Below, one piece after another: positions 22,496-32,297 of a stretch of 64,000 bases of DNA. Position 1 is the first letter of the stretch, and the number at the start of each line of letters is the position of its first letter. The position numbers and the translations under genes were made by a program. Where the stretch lies: positions 2,964,643 to 3,028,642 of the forward strand of contig CP054186.1 in NCBI GenBank assembly GCA_015200025.1, read 5' to 3'. The notes under the pieces are model-generated. The model was not told the DNA's origin. It saw only the letters and a program-made list of their open reading frames with translations, and ran no database searches. Origin of the DNA: Phycisphaeraceae bacterium. Its GTDB lineage: Bacteria > Planctomycetota > Phycisphaerae > Phycisphaerales > UBA1924.

Positions 22496-25400
22496 TCAGG
22501 CCGCCCCGACCGCCGCCGCGTCACGGTCGCTCAGCCACGCCGACCCCTCCGCGTGACGACGCTCCCGCACCGTCCCGTCCCGCTTCCACGATCGTTCGCA
22601 CCGCGGCTCGCCCCGCAGGTCCTTGACCACGAACCCGCCCCCCGCCGCCCCCGGGCTCACCCGGCTGACCCCCAGCAGGTCCGCCAGGTCCGCCGGGTCG
22701 AACCGCCCGAGCGTCCCGTCGGCGTCGGGCCAGACGACCTCCATGTCGAGCCGGTTCTCGATGCCCAAGTCGGCCTTGGCCTTCTCCATCGCCGCCAACG
22801 CCGCCGCCCGGGCCTTCATCACCCCGCCCCACGCCGGGTCGCACGCGATCCCGTACCCGGGCCTCCCGCCCGTCTCGATGAACCGCTCGAGGTGGACGCA
22901 CGCCGACGCGTCGTCGGGCCCGGCCCCCACCAGCTCGCGGTACGCCTCGTCCGCCGTGTGCGGCAGGATCGGCGCCAGCAGCCGGCACAGCCCGTCCGTC
23001 AACGCCCGCAGCGTCGCCTGCGTCCGCCGACGCCCCGGCGAGCCCGCCGCGTCGCAGTACAGCCGGTCCTTCACCGCCGCCAGGTACACCGCCGAGAGCG
23101 TCTCGTTGCAGAAGTCGTACAGCCTCTGCTGCACCCCGCGGAAGTCGTACGCCGCGTACCCCGCGACCACCGCCCCGCAGAGCGCGTCGAACTCCGACAT
23201 CACCCACGCGTCCAGGCCGGCCCCCGGCGGTGGTGGGGGGGGCGAGGACTCACGCGGCAGGTCGCCCAGGTTGCTCAGCATGAACCGCAGCGTGTTGCGG
23301 ACCTTGCGGTACCCCTCCCCGAACTCCGCGAAGAACGACAGGTCCGCCTTGATGTCGTTCTCGTACGGCAGGCTCGCCACCCACCAACGCATCACGTCCA
23401 TCCCGAACTCGTTGCACAGGCTCTCCACCTCGTACCGCGCCGCGTCCGGGCGGCTCTTGCTCAGCTTCTTCCCGTCCTTGTCCACGATGAACCCGTGCGT
23501 CAGCAGCGTCTTAAACGGCGGCCCGCCCGTCGCCGCCAGGCTCAACAGCAGCGAACTCTGGAACCACCCGCGGTGCTGGTCCGACCCCTCCAGGTACAGG
23601 TCGCACGGGAACCCAAGCCCACGCTCGCGCATGCACGAGTTCCACGTGCTCCCCGACTCGAACCACACGTCCAAGATGTCCCCGCCCTTGCCCGCGTCGC
23701 GGAGGTGCTCCCGCGTGACCCTTTCTCTCACGGCCTCGGGGTCCGACGAGGGGTCGTACCCCGCCAGCAGCTCCGCCGCGCTCATCGTGAACCACGCGTC
23801 GGTCCCCTTCTCGCGGACGACCGCCGCCACCGCGCGAACCACCGCCGCCGACATGAACACACGCCCGTCGCTCAGCGTGAACGCCGGGATCGGCACCCCC
23901 CACGCCCGCTGCCGGCTGATGCACCAGTCGGGCCTCGACTCGAGCATCCCGCGCATCCGGTTCCGACCCCACTCGGGCACAAACTCGACCCCCGCCCCGG
24001 GCGCCGTCGCCCCCAGCGCCAACGCCCGCAGGTCCTTCCCCGCCGACGCGCGGTCCACACCCACGAACCACTGGTGCGTGCACCGGAAAATCACCGGCGT
24101 CTTGCTCCGCCAGTCGTGCGGGTAACTGTGCGTGAACCGGTGCGAGTAGAACAGGTGCCCCGAGTGCTTCAGCCGACGCGTGATCTCCTCGTTGGCGTCC
24201 CAGATCGACACGCCCCGCAGCCACTCCGGCACGCTCGCGTCGTACGTCCCGTCCTCTCGCACCGGGCAATACAGCGGCAGCCCGACCGCCAGGCCCGTCT
24301 GGTAGTCCTCGGTCCCGTGACCCGGGGCCGTGTGCACCAGCCCGGTCCCGTCCTCGAGCGTCACGTAGTCCGCCGCGACCACCGTGTGGATCGTCGGGGA
24401 CGCCGGCCCGCGCGTCCCCGCGCCCGTCTCGGCCGCCGCGCCCTCGCCCGAGCCCACGAACGGGTGCCGGTACCTCAGCCCCACAAGCCGGCCCCCCGGG
24501 CACGTCCCCAGCACCACGTACCGCTCGACCGCGTGCTCGCCCGTCGGGCGCTTCATCACGCGCTCGACCGCCTCCGCCGCCACCACCGTCACCGCCCCGT
24601 CCACCCACACGCACGCGTACTCGATCTTCGGGTTCACCGCCACCGCCAGGTTCGCCGGGAGCGTCCAGGGCGTGGTCGTCCAGATCATGAAGCTCGGGCT
24701 GACCATCGGCCTCTCCCCGGGCGCGGGCGCCCGGGACGCCGAGCCCTCAGCCCCGTCGGCCGGCCCCTCGCCGTCCCCATCCTCCGCCTCCCGCAACCCG
24801 AACGCGTCATACACCGCCCCCGCGTCCACAGCCTCGAAGTCCACGTACACCGACAGGTCCTCGCGGTCCTGGTACTCCAGCTCCGCCTCCGCCAGCGCCG
24901 TCCGGTTCGCCACCGACCAGTGCACCGGCTTGAGCGCCCGGTACACCAGCCCCGACCCGCACAACCCCGCCAGAACCTCCAACGTCGCCCCCTCGAACGA
25001 AGGCTGCATCGTCAGGTACGGGTGCTCGTAATCCGCCAGCGTCAGGAACCGCTCCATCTGCCCACGTTGCAGCTTGATGAACTTCTCCGCGTGCTCCCGG
25101 CACGCCCGACGCACCGCCACCTTCCTCGCCCCCTCCTCCAGCTCCATCAGTTTCCCGAGCTTCCCCTTCTCCTGAAGGTCCGTCGTCACCTTGTGCTCGA
25201 TCGGCAGCCCGTGGCAGTCCCACCCCGGCACGTACGCGCAGTCGAACCCCATCATCCCCCGCGACCTCACCACGAAATCCTTCAGGCACTTGTTCAGCAG
25301 GTGCCCCAGGTGCAGGTTCCCGTTCGCGTACGGCGGGCCGTCGTGGAACACAAACCCCGGACCCCCGGCCCGCGCCGCGCGGAGCTTCCCGTACACCCCG

Positions 25401-25570
25401 ATCGAACGCCACCGCTTCAGGCTCGCCGGCTCGTTCTGCACCAGGCTCGCCTTCATCGCGAACCCCGTCTTGGGGAGGTTCAGGCTCGCCTTGAGCCACT
25501 TCTTCTCCTCCACGCCCTTCCCGGGCGAGGCCCCCCCCGTCGTGCTCGGCGTCGTGTTCGGCGTCGTCAT
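22496..25570 (-). CDS. ileS: Isoleucine-tRNA ligase with a degenerate C-terminal zinc site
   Basis: The start is ATG 25570 (MTTPNTTPST). The 1024-aa class I synthetase has the HIGH-type motif GNLHLGH, the WDCHGLPIE segment, a large editing domain and the KMSKS-type loop KKLSKS. An acidic, Pro/Ala-rich insertion (about EAEDGDGEGPADGAEGS) interrupts the editing region. The C terminus retains only one cysteine of the usual CxxC...CxxC zinc ribbon (PRCERSWKRDG, then a Cys-free SAWLSDRDAAAV), so zinc is probably not bound there. It charges tRNA-Ile in the cytoplasm. It is followed by pheS in the same direction. Confidence 0.95.
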   Translation of the reverse strand: MTTPNTTPSTTGGASPGKGVEEKKWLKASLNLPKTGFAMKASLVQNEPASLKRWRSIGVYGKLRAARAGGPGFVFHDGPPYANGNLHLGHLLNKCLKDFVVRSRGMMGFDCAYVPGWDCHGLPIEHKVTTDLQEKGKLGKLMELEEGARKVAVRRACREHAEKFIKLQRGQMERFLTLADYEHPYLTMQPSFEGATLEVLAGLCGSGLVYRALKPVHWSVANRTALAEAELEYQDREDLSVYVDFEAVDAGAVYDAFGLREAEDGDGEGPADGAEGSASRAPAPGERPMVSPSFMIWTTTPWTLPANLAVAVNPKIEYACVWVDGAVTVVAAEAVERVMKRPTGEHAVERYVVLGTCPGGRLVGLRYRHPFVGSGEGAAAETGAGTRGPASPTIHTVVAADYVTLEDGTGLVHTAPGHGTEDYQTGLAVGLPLYCPVREDGTYDASVPEWLRGVSIWDANEEITRRLKHSGHLFYSHRFTHSYPHDWRSKTPVIFRCTHQWFVGVDRASAGKDLRALALGATAPGAGVEFVPEWGRNRMRGMLESRPDWCISRQRAWGVPIPAFTLSDGRVFMSAAVVRAVAAVVREKGTDAWFTMSAAELLAGYDPSSDPEAVRERVTREHLRDAGKGGDILDVWFESGSTWNSCMRERGLGFPCDLYLEGSDQHRGWFQSSLLLSLAATGGPPFKTLLTHGFIVDKDGKKLSKSRPDAARYEVESLCNEFGMDVMRWWVASLPYENDIKADLSFFAEFGEGYRKVRNTLRFMLSNLGDLPRESSPPPPPPGAGLDAWVMSEFDALCGAVVAGYAAYDFRGVQQRLYDFCNETLSAVYLAAVKDRLYCDAAGSPGRRRTQATLRALTDGLCRLLAPILPHTADEAYRELVGAGPDDASACVHLERFIETGGRPGYGIACDPAWGGVMKARAAALAAMEKAKADLGIENRLDMEVVWPDADGTLGRFDPADLADLLGVSRVSPGAAGGGFVVKDLRGEPRCERSWKRDGTVRERRHAEGSAWLSDRDAAAVGAA

Positions 25571-25666
25571 GGTCGTCCTGTCGTGGCCCGCGCCGGCGCC
25601 ACAACACGGGCCGCTCACGGGCCGCAATCATACGGGCACCACCCCCCGGACCCACACGCCCCCGAC

Positions 25667-28168
25667 TCACCCGCCTTCGCGGTCACGCCGCTCGTCTTCT
25701 TCCAGCTGACGAAACGCCTCCGCCCCCACCGGCGTCCCCCGGAGCCGCTCCGCCCACGCCCGCTGCGCCGCACGGTCCTTCCTCGCCTGCGACAGGTCGT
25801 ACATCAGCGACACCGCGCGGAACACCTCCTCCGACCCCGCGCCGAAATGCCGCTCCGACAGCCGGTACACCTCCGCCCCGATCGGCTCGGCCTCCGCCCC
25901 ACGCCCCAGCGCCACCAGGATGTTCGCCTTGAGCCCCAGCGCCGCGATCGCGTCCCGGTGGCCCTCCCCATGCCGCTCGCGCATCCCCTCCACCAACCGG
26001 TCCGTGAGCCCCAGCGCCCGCCCCAGCTCCCCCGTCCTCGCGTACGCGAACACCGAGTTCCGCAGCCGGATCAGCGTCCCCGGGTGCGTCGCCCCGAGCA
26101 CCCGCGACGACCTCCCGTACAGGTCCTCCGCCATCGACGCCGCCCGCGCCGTCTCCCCGCGGTTGTCGTACACCGACAGCAGGTTCGACAACGCCAGCAG
26201 CGTCTCGGGGTGATCCGGGCCCAGGTCCCGCGTACGCCGATCCACGATCTCCGTCAGCCACCGCTCCGATTCGTCGTACCGCTTCAGCCGCGTCGCCATC
26301 ACCGCGGTGTTCAGCTTCTCCTTCTCCGCCAGCTCGCTCTCGGCCCCGAACACCCGCGCCGCCCGCTCCCACACCGCCCGGTGCAGGTCGTACGACTCCT
26401 GCAGGTCCACCCCGGGCCGGTCCCCGTGGTTGAACGCCCACGCCGAGCGGAGCCGGATCTTCACCGGGTGATCCTCATCGAGCCCCGACGCCGCCGAGAG
26501 GCCCGCCACGAGGCACGCCTCCGACTCGTCGTACCGCTCCAAGTACGTCAGCGCGATCGCCAGGCTCACCCGCACCCCGAGGGTCACCTCCGCCCCGGGC
26601 CCCAGCCCCGCCTCGAACCCACGCAACGCCTCCACGTAGTGCGTTGCCGCCCGCGCGTACTCCCCGAGCGACCCGTACGCCGCCCCGATCGATCGGTGCG
26701 CGTCCGCCGCCGCCATCGGGTGCATCCCCTCCCTCGACATCAGCCGAGCCGACGCGACATCCAGCATCTCCCGCACCGTCGATTGCCGCCCCTGCTCCAC
26801 CTCCGGCGTGCTCGCCGAGATCATCTCGTCCAGGAACGCCGACGTCTCCTTCGCCCTCGCCAGCGCGTCCTTCGCCGCCAACGCCTCACGCTCCGCCCTC
26901 GCCTCGTTCCGCCTCGACACCCCCACCTGCCACGCCAGCAGCACCGTCGCCCCCGCCAAGACCGCCAGACCCGCCCCGGCAATCCCGACCACCGCCCGGT
27001 GACGACGCGCGAACTTCGCCGCCTGGTACCACGCCGTCAGCGGCCTCGCCTGCACCGGCTCGTCCGACAGGCACCGCCTCAGGTCCGACGCCAACTCCGC
27101 CGCGCTCTGATACCGCGCCCCCGCCTCACGCTCCAGCGCCTTGCCCACCACCGCCTCAACGTCCCCACGCAACGCCGGGTCAAGCCTCCCCAGCGGCGCC
27201 GCGTCCCGCGTCCGCACCGCCGCCGACGCCTCCGCCATCGACAGCCCCGTCAAGTCCACCGGCCGACGCCCCGACAGCACCTCGTACAAAATCACCCCCA
27301 GCGCGTACACGTCGCACCGCGAGTCGATCTGCCCAGGGTCCCCGGACAACTGTTCGGGGGACATGTACCCCACCGTCCCGATCACCTGCCCGACCACCGT
27401 CGCCGCCGTCACCCCCTCGCCGCCCGGCCCGTCCATCGCCGTCAGCCTCGCGATCCCGAAGTCCAGCACCTTGGGCTGCCCGTCCCCCGTCACCAGGATG
27501 TTCGCCGGCTTGAGGTCCCGGTGCACCACCCCGCGACGGTGCGCGTGGTCCACCGCCTCGCACACCCGCGACACCAACGTCAACCATTCCCTCACCCCAT
27601 AGCCCCGCGAACGCCCGTACACGTCGAGCCGCTCCCCCTCCACCAGCTCCATCGCCATGTACGGCCGCGCGTGGTCCCCGTCCACGAACCCCGCCCCGTA
27701 CAACGCCGCGATCCCCGGGTGCTGCAGCATCGCCAACGTCTCGGCCTCGTGCGCAAAGCGACGCACCAGCGACGGGCCCACCATCCCCGGACGCACCACC
27801 TTCAGCGCCACCCGACGCGCCGGGTAATCCTGCCTCGCCTCGTACACCACCCCCATCCCTCCACGCCCGATCTCCCGGATCACCGCGTACCCCGCCACAC
27901 GCTCGGGCATCGGCGACTCGGCCCCCGCACCGGGCCCCGCCGTCGGCGTCAGCATCGCCGCCGCACCCGCCGCCCCGACGTCCAACACCCCGCCGCCCGT
28001 GTCGTGGTACGCCAAGAGCTCGACCACCTCGCGACAGACCGCCGGGTCACGCGCCGCCAGCGAATCCAGATACGCCCGCCTCGCCCCCCCCGACAACCCC
28101 GCCGCCGCCTCGAACGCCCCGCGCACCCCTCCGTCCCCGCCCGCCCCGCCAGCGCCCCCGGACGTCAC
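25667..28168 (-). CDS. Membrane Ser/Thr protein kinase with C-terminal TPR repeats
   Basis: This 833-aa protein has a complete Hanks-type kinase domain: glycine loop GRGGMG (101-106), K123 in VALK, HRDLKPAN (216-223) and DFG (236-238). One transmembrane helix follows (around VVGIAGAGLAVLAGATVLLAW). A long TPR region of the Kinesin-light-chain type then takes up the rest, with repeated LG..HP.tl.....la..y units. Its ATG overlaps the stop of the sigma factor gene (ATGA). Coupled ECF sigma-kinase pairs are common in planctomycetes, and the kinase is thought to control the sigma factor or its targets. The TPR part faces the other side of the membrane from the kinase. Confidence 0.93.
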   Translation of the reverse strand: MTSGGAGGAGGDGGVRGAFEAAAGLSGGARRAYLDSLAARDPAVCREVVELLAYHDTGGGVLDVGAAGAAAMLTPTAGPGAGAESPMPERVAGYAVIREIGRGGMGVVYEARQDYPARRVALKVVRPGMVGPSLVRRFAHEAETLAMLQHPGIAALYGAGFVDGDHARPYMAMELVEGERLDVYGRSRGYGVREWLTLVSRVCEAVDHAHRRGVVHRDLKPANILVTGDGQPKVLDFGIARLTAMDGPGGEGVTAATVVGQVIGTVGYMSPEQLSGDPGQIDSRCDVYALGVILYEVLSGRRPVDLTGLSMAEASAAVRTRDAAPLGRLDPALRGDVEAVVGKALEREAGARYQSAAELASDLRRCLSDEPVQARPLTAWYQAAKFARRHRAVVGIAGAGLAVLAGATVLLAWQVGVSRRNEARAEREALAAKDALARAKETSAFLDEMISASTPEVEQGRQSTVREMLDVASARLMSREGMHPMAAADAHRSIGAAYGSLGEYARAATHYVEALRGFEAGLGPGAEVTLGVRVSLAIALTYLERYDESEACLVAGLSAASGLDEDHPVKIRLRSAWAFNHGDRPGVDLQESYDLHRAVWERAARVFGAESELAEKEKLNTAVMATRLKRYDESERWLTEIVDRRTRDLGPDHPETLLALSNLLSVYDNRGETARAASMAEDLYGRSSRVLGATHPGTLIRLRNSVFAYARTGELGRALGLTDRLVEGMRERHGEGHRDAIAALGLKANILVALGRGAEAEPIGAEVYRLSERHFGAGSEEVFRAVSLMYDLSQARKDRAAQRAWAERLRGTPVGAEAFRQLEEDERRDREGG

Positions 28169-28794
28169 GACACCGCCCCCCCGCGGCGGCCGTCCATCTC
28201 ACGCAGCAGCCACGCCCGCGCAAAGGACCATTCATTCTTGATCGTCGCCGCCGAAAGGCCCATCACCCCCGCCGTCTGCTCGATCGTCAAACCGCCGAAA
28301 AAGCGGTACATCACCACCTCGTGCTGACGCTCGTCCCGCGTCCGCAGCGATTCGAGCGCCCCGTCCAGCAACACCAGGTCGTCCGCCGCGCGATCCCCCG
28401 ACACCCCGCCGCCCGTAACCCCGCTGCCCAGCGTCGGCAACTCCGCCCCGGCCTCCCCACCCGACGCCGCCGACGACCGCGCCGCACGCACCCGCCGCGC
28501 GTGGTCGATCAGGATCCGACGCATCGCCCGCGCCGCCGCCCCGAAAAAATGCGCCTTGTTCTCCCACGACACCGCGCCACCGTCGCCCCCGGGGCCCACC
28601 AGCCTCACGTACGCCTCGTGCACCAACGCCGTCGGCTGCAGCGTGTGCCCACGCGCCTCTCGCGACATCAACGCCCCCGCCATCCGGCGCAGCTCCTCGT
28701 ACACCAGCGGGAACAACCGGTCCGTCGCCCCGGCCTCCCCGCGCGCCGCCGCCGACAGCAGCGTGGTCACCTCGCTCTGAACCTCCCCGCTCAC
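28165..28794 (-). CDS. ECF-type RNA polymerase sigma factor (TIGR02999-like)
   Basis: This 209-aa protein has sigma region 2 (ATDRLFPLVYEELRRMAGALMSREARGHTLQPTALVHEAYVRL, then WENKAHFFGAAARAMRRILIDHARR). An acidic/Gly linker follows, and then region 4 (HEVVMYRFFGGLTIEQTAGVMGLSAATIKNEWSFARAWLLREM). No anti-sigma gene is adjacent; the overlapping downstream kinase gene is the likely regulator, as in this ECF family. Start ATG 28794. It directs RNA polymerase to an unknown set of promoters. Confidence 0.92.
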   Translation of the reverse strand: MSGEVQSEVTTLLSAAARGEAGATDRLFPLVYEELRRMAGALMSREARGHTLQPTALVHEAYVRLVGPGGDGGAVSWENKAHFFGAAARAMRRILIDHARRVRAARSSAASGGEAGAELPTLGSGVTGGGVSGDRAADDLVLLDGALESLRTRDERQHEVVMYRFFGGLTIEQTAGVMGLSAATIKNEWSFARAWLLREMDGRRGGAVS

Positions 28795-28836
28795 GCGCGC
28801 GACCTCCCGCGACCCGCCACCGCCCCGCCGCGACGA

Positions 28837-29379
28837 TCACGACCGTTCGAAAATCGTCTGCGTCCGCAGCACCAGCCCCGACGACGCGATCAGGTGGTAA
28901 CACTCCGCCGACACGTCCTTCGACCGGCGCTCGATGTCGATCAGGCTCAGGCACCGCCCCGCCTCGTCCTCCCACGCGTGGCACAACGACCCCATCTCCC
29001 GCGCGTGCTCGCTCATCTCCCGGTAGATCGACTCGTACACGTTCTCCGCCAGCGTCTCCGACTGCACCGTCGTCATGTACGTCACGCCCTGCTTCGCGAA
29101 CGTGTGCTCCCACTCGTGCTCCCCGGCGCACACGAACGCGTGCACCACCCCCTTCATCGGCAGGCTCCGGTCCTGCTCCGCCACCAGCTCGCTCGCCCTC
29201 ACCTCGCCCATCTCGAACCGCAGCACGTGCGACCCGGGCATCAGCCACGCCTCGAACTCGTACCCCGACTGCTTCACCACGCGCCGGCCCTTCAGCGCGA
29301 ACAACTCCGGGTGCAGCACACGGTCATAAAAAACCACCTGGAAGGTCTGGAGACTGTTCACGCGGACCGGTGTGTTCAT
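28837..29379 (-). CDS. Hypothetical protein (180 aa)
   Basis: The start is ATG 29379 with GAGG 7 bp upstream; upstream codons in the frame are low-complexity and lack conserved features. The 180-aa soluble protein has an alternating beta pattern in its first half (FQVVFYDRVLHPELFALKGRRVV, YEFEAWLMPGSHVLRFEMGEV). Its second half is helical, with several His/Cys/Glu residues (HEWEHTFAKQGVTYMTT, YESIYREMSEHAREMGSLCHAWEDEAGRCLS). No signal peptide or membrane segment is present. I recognise no family. It lies downstream of nothing on its strand and divergent from the HEAT-like gene, so it is probably monocistronic. Confidence 0.7.
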   Translation of the reverse strand: MNTPVRVNSLQTFQVVFYDRVLHPELFALKGRRVVKQSGYEFEAWLMPGSHVLRFEMGEVRASELVAEQDRSLPMKGVVHAFVCAGEHEWEHTFAKQGVTYMTTVQSETLAENVYESIYREMSEHAREMGSLCHAWEDEAGRCLSLIDIERRSKDVSAECYHLIASSGLVLRTQTIFERS

Positions 29380-29749
29380 GTCTGTGCCTCGAACCCCGGG
29401 AACCCGCCGCCGACGCAGCCGCGGATCCCTTGGGCAGCCGGGTCTCTCTCCTGCCGCCCCGGTCCACCCCCATCCCACCCCGCTTGGTCCACCCCGCCCG
29501 ACCCCACCCACCACCAACGCCCCCCGCCACCACTCCCCCCGACCGCCACAAACTTTCAGACCCGCGAAACTCCAGTTCTCGGGCCGCAACGAACGATTCT
29601 CCCCTCACGCCTCGCCCGGGCAACACGCCCCGTTCGATCCCTCAACCGACACCGATCTCACACCCTCTCATGACCTGATCAAAGCAGTCTACCGGCCCGA
29701 TCCCCAATCTGTCCAGATCTTTTTACGCCACACCCCAACAGGTTGGGGT
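29380..29749. other. 370-bp divergent spacer
   Basis: No gene is supported. It lies between the leftward 180-aa protein and the rightward HEAT-like protein and should hold both promoters, but I see no clear -35/-10 pairs. A short inverted repeat (ACCCCAAC/GTTGGGGT, 29732-29750) overlaps the start codon of the rightward gene and could limit its translation. Confidence 0.5.
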
Positions 29750-31765
29750 ATGTTCCCGAAGCCCTCACACCGCTCGAACACCGTGAACCCTCTCCGCCGG
29801 TTGAACAGCAACGTTCGTCCGACAAAACCCGGTGGTTCCACCGAGGGGCTCGCACCGACGCAGAAAGCCCTCGCGCTCGTCGAAGGCCTCCACGCCGCCC
29901 GTGCCGCCGAGCGCGACCGCCTCGCCGCCGAACTCGCCTCCGAAGCCCTGTCGTGGCTCCAACTCGTCGGCGACTCAGGCCTCTGGTCTCGGCTCCGAGC
30001 TCGCATCTCGCCCGCCAACGCCGACGCGGCCCGCGCCGTCCGCCTCGCCGCCGACGGCCTCCTCGCCCGCTGGCATCTCCTGACCCCAGAAGCCCAGGAC
30101 GCCGCCATCGTCCTCACCCGCGACCCGATCCCCGAGATCGTCGAACGCCTCAGCGCCTCGGGCGACCCCCAAACCCGCAAGGCCGCCTGCTCCATCGCCC
30201 GCGCTCGCGGCGGCCCCGACACCCTCCTCGCCGTTACACCCCTGATCGCCGACCCCGACCCCGACGTCGCCCAGTCGGCCGGGGCCGCCCTCCGCGACCT
30301 CGCCGCACGCGATCACCCCACCGACGCCGACCTCGACCACGCCCGCCGCGCCGTCGAGGCCGCGTGCCGCTCCTACTCCACCCACCACCGCCCCGAGCCC
30401 CTCCTCGCCGCGCTCGCCCTCCTCACCCCGCCCGCCCGGGCCGCCCGCTGCCCCCTGACCCGATGGCTCGACGAGCCCGGGCTCCACGAGCACGGCGTGC
30501 TCGCCCGCCATCTCCGCTCCTGTTCGGACGCCTCCGCCCCCGACCGCGCCCTCGAACTCGCCTGGCACCCGACCCTCGCCGCCGCCTGCCGCGACCGCCT
30601 CGACGCTGCACCTCTCGACGACGCCGCCCGTCTCTGGGCCCGGTGGCACCTCCTCCACCGCCCGAAGCGCCGCGCCTCGCTCTTGGGGTCCAAAGTGTTC
30701 GCCGCGCCGCCCGCGCCCCGGCTCGCCACGCTCAGCCCCGACGCCCGCGCGGGCCTCGCCCGCGCCGCCGACCTGGCCCGCCGCGAGCCGACCGACCGCG
30801 AACGCCTCGCCGACGCGCTCCTCGAGGACCCAGACACACGCGTCCGCCTCGCCGCCTCCCGCGCCTGCCCCTGGCGGACGCTCGAAGACTTCGCGCTCGA
30901 CCGCGACGAGCACGTCGCCCGCTCCGTCGTGCTCCGTCTTTCCGCGGTCGGCCAACCCGCCCCCGCGCGTCTCGACCCGCTCGCCCGCATCGCCCCGATC
31001 CTCGCCCGCTCGCGCCACGATCCGCTCCGCGTCATCGCCGGGCAGGAACTCGCACGCCACGATTGGCTCAACCCCGCCAGCCCCGCCGCGAGAGCCGAGG
31101 CGCGCCGGCGTGTCCTCCGCGACCGCGCGGGCGCCCTCGCCGCCGCGAGAGACGCCTGGGCCGACGCCGACCGCGCCGCCCGCGCCCGCCTCGTCGCCTG
31201 GTTCGAGGCCCAAGGCCTCCTCGACGACGCCGCCGACCTCCTCGCCGACGCCCTCACGACGGCCGCCCCCGCCGCGGACCGCGACCTCCTCGCCGCCGCC
31301 GCCGCCCGGGCGCTCCCCGCCTGCGACGCCCCGGGCGTCCCCGCGGCCATCGACGCCGCCCTCCACCACCCCGACCCACGCGTCCGCGCCAACGCCGCGC
31401 AATCCATCCCCCGCGGCCCCCACACGCCCGACCTCGCGCCCCTCCTCGCCGACCCGCACCACCGCGTCCGCAGCACCGCCGCCGCCACCCTCGACGCCCT
31501 CACACCCTCGACCGACCCCGCCGCACTCGCCGTCGCACACGAGATGACCACCGACCCGCGCGACGCCCACCGCCTCGCCGGCGTCTGGCTCGCCGAGCGG
31601 CTGCTCGCCCGCGCCCTCCCCGGCTCGCTCCTCGAACTCAAGTCCCGCCTCGAAGCCCACGCCGACCTCGACGCCTGCCCGCGCGTCCGCTTCCGCGCGG
31701 GGATCGCCCTCGCCCGCTCCCAAGGCCACGCCCCCCGCCTCGCGCTCCACGAGGACACACGATGA
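29750..31765 (+). CDS. HEAT-repeat-like helical protein
   Basis: ATG 29750 gives 671 aa. The sequence is Ala/Leu/Arg/Asp-rich and made of repeated helix pairs of the HEAT type, with recurring units such as DPDPDVAQSAGAALRDLAA, DPDTRVRLAASRACP, HPDPRVRANAAQSIP and DPHHRVRSTAAATLDAL. It has no signal peptide or enzymatic motif. Such repeats usually form a scaffold for protein binding. The stop overlaps the ATG of a small membrane protein gene (ATGA), so the two are probably partners at the membrane. Function unknown. Confidence 0.8.
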   Translation: MFPKPSHRSNTVNPLRRLNSNVRPTKPGGSTEGLAPTQKALALVEGLHAARAAERDRLAAELASEALSWLQLVGDSGLWSRLRARISPANADAARAVRLAADGLLARWHLLTPEAQDAAIVLTRDPIPEIVERLSASGDPQTRKAACSIARARGGPDTLLAVTPLIADPDPDVAQSAGAALRDLAARDHPTDADLDHARRAVEAACRSYSTHHRPEPLLAALALLTPPARAARCPLTRWLDEPGLHEHGVLARHLRSCSDASAPDRALELAWHPTLAAACRDRLDAAPLDDAARLWARWHLLHRPKRRASLLGSKVFAAPPAPRLATLSPDARAGLARAADLARREPTDRERLADALLEDPDTRVRLAASRACPWRTLEDFALDRDEHVARSVVLRLSAVGQPAPARLDPLARIAPILARSRHDPLRVIAGQELARHDWLNPASPAARAEARRRVLRDRAGALAAARDAWADADRAARARLVAWFEAQGLLDDAADLLADALTTAAPAADRDLLAAAAARALPACDAPGVPAAIDAALHHPDPRVRANAAQSIPRGPHTPDLAPLLADPHHRVRSTAAATLDALTPSTDPAALAVAHEMTTDPRDAHRLAGVWLAERLLARALPGSLLELKSRLEAHADLDACPRVRFRAGIALARSQGHAPRLALHEDTR

Positions 31766-32244
31766 CCCCCACACTCCCGCCGCACCCCATCGGCATCATC
31801 ACCAACGATCCGCAGCCCCCCGATCCCGCAGCGACCCCGCCCCGCCTCAGCGACCACGCCGCCGCGTGGCTCATCGCCGCCCTCGCTCTCACCGTCACCA
31901 TCCTCCTCGCCCACGCCGCTCGGCGCCGGTCGCGCGCCCTCGCCCCCGACCCACGCGACCGCGTCCTCCGACAGGTCGCCGCCTCCATGGGCCTCGACGC
32001 CCGCGCCCTCCGCGCCCTCCGCCGGCTCGCCGCCGCACCGGGCTCCCCTCACCCGCTGGGACTCCTCATCGCCAGGGACGACCTCATCCGCCTCGTCGCC
32101 CGCGACGCGCCGAAGGCCACCGGCAAGGCCCGCGCCGACCTCGCCCGTCTCGCCGCCGCCCTCATCGAACCCAAACCCACCGCCCCTCACTCACGCCGCG
32201 CCGCCCGGCCCGCCGACGCACGCCCGGCAACCCGCGCCGCCTGA
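31762..32244 (+). CDS. Small single-pass membrane protein
   Basis: The ATG at 31762 overlaps the stop of the HEAT-like gene. The 160-aa product has one transmembrane helix near residues 34-53 (AAWLIAALALTVTILLAHAA) followed by a basic cytoplasmic-type tail. The tail is helical and Ala/Arg-rich (DRVLRQVAASMGLDARALRALRRLA, then LGLLIARDDLIRLV). This pattern (a hydrophobic anchor and then a region reading DPRDRVLRQVAASMGL) is seen in unnamed planctomycete proteins. It probably tethers the HEAT-like protein or shares its complex. Confidence 0.75.
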   Translation: MTPTLPPHPIGIITNDPQPPDPAATPPRLSDHAAAWLIAALALTVTILLAHAARRRSRALAPDPRDRVLRQVAASMGLDARALRALRRLAAAPGSPHPLGLLIARDDLIRLVARDAPKATGKARADLARLAAALIEPKPTAPHSRRAARPADARPATRAA

Positions 32245-32297
32245 TCCCGGTACCCTGCGGCGGACAACGCGGGCCCACGCCCACGGAGGACGCCCAC

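Noticed and set aside
21995..28327. A 2110-codon open frame on the plus strand
   Set aside because: It is antisense to pheS, ileS and the kinase gene, which have clear family motifs; the frame is open only because of extreme GC bias and has an Arg/Pro-rich, meaningless translation.
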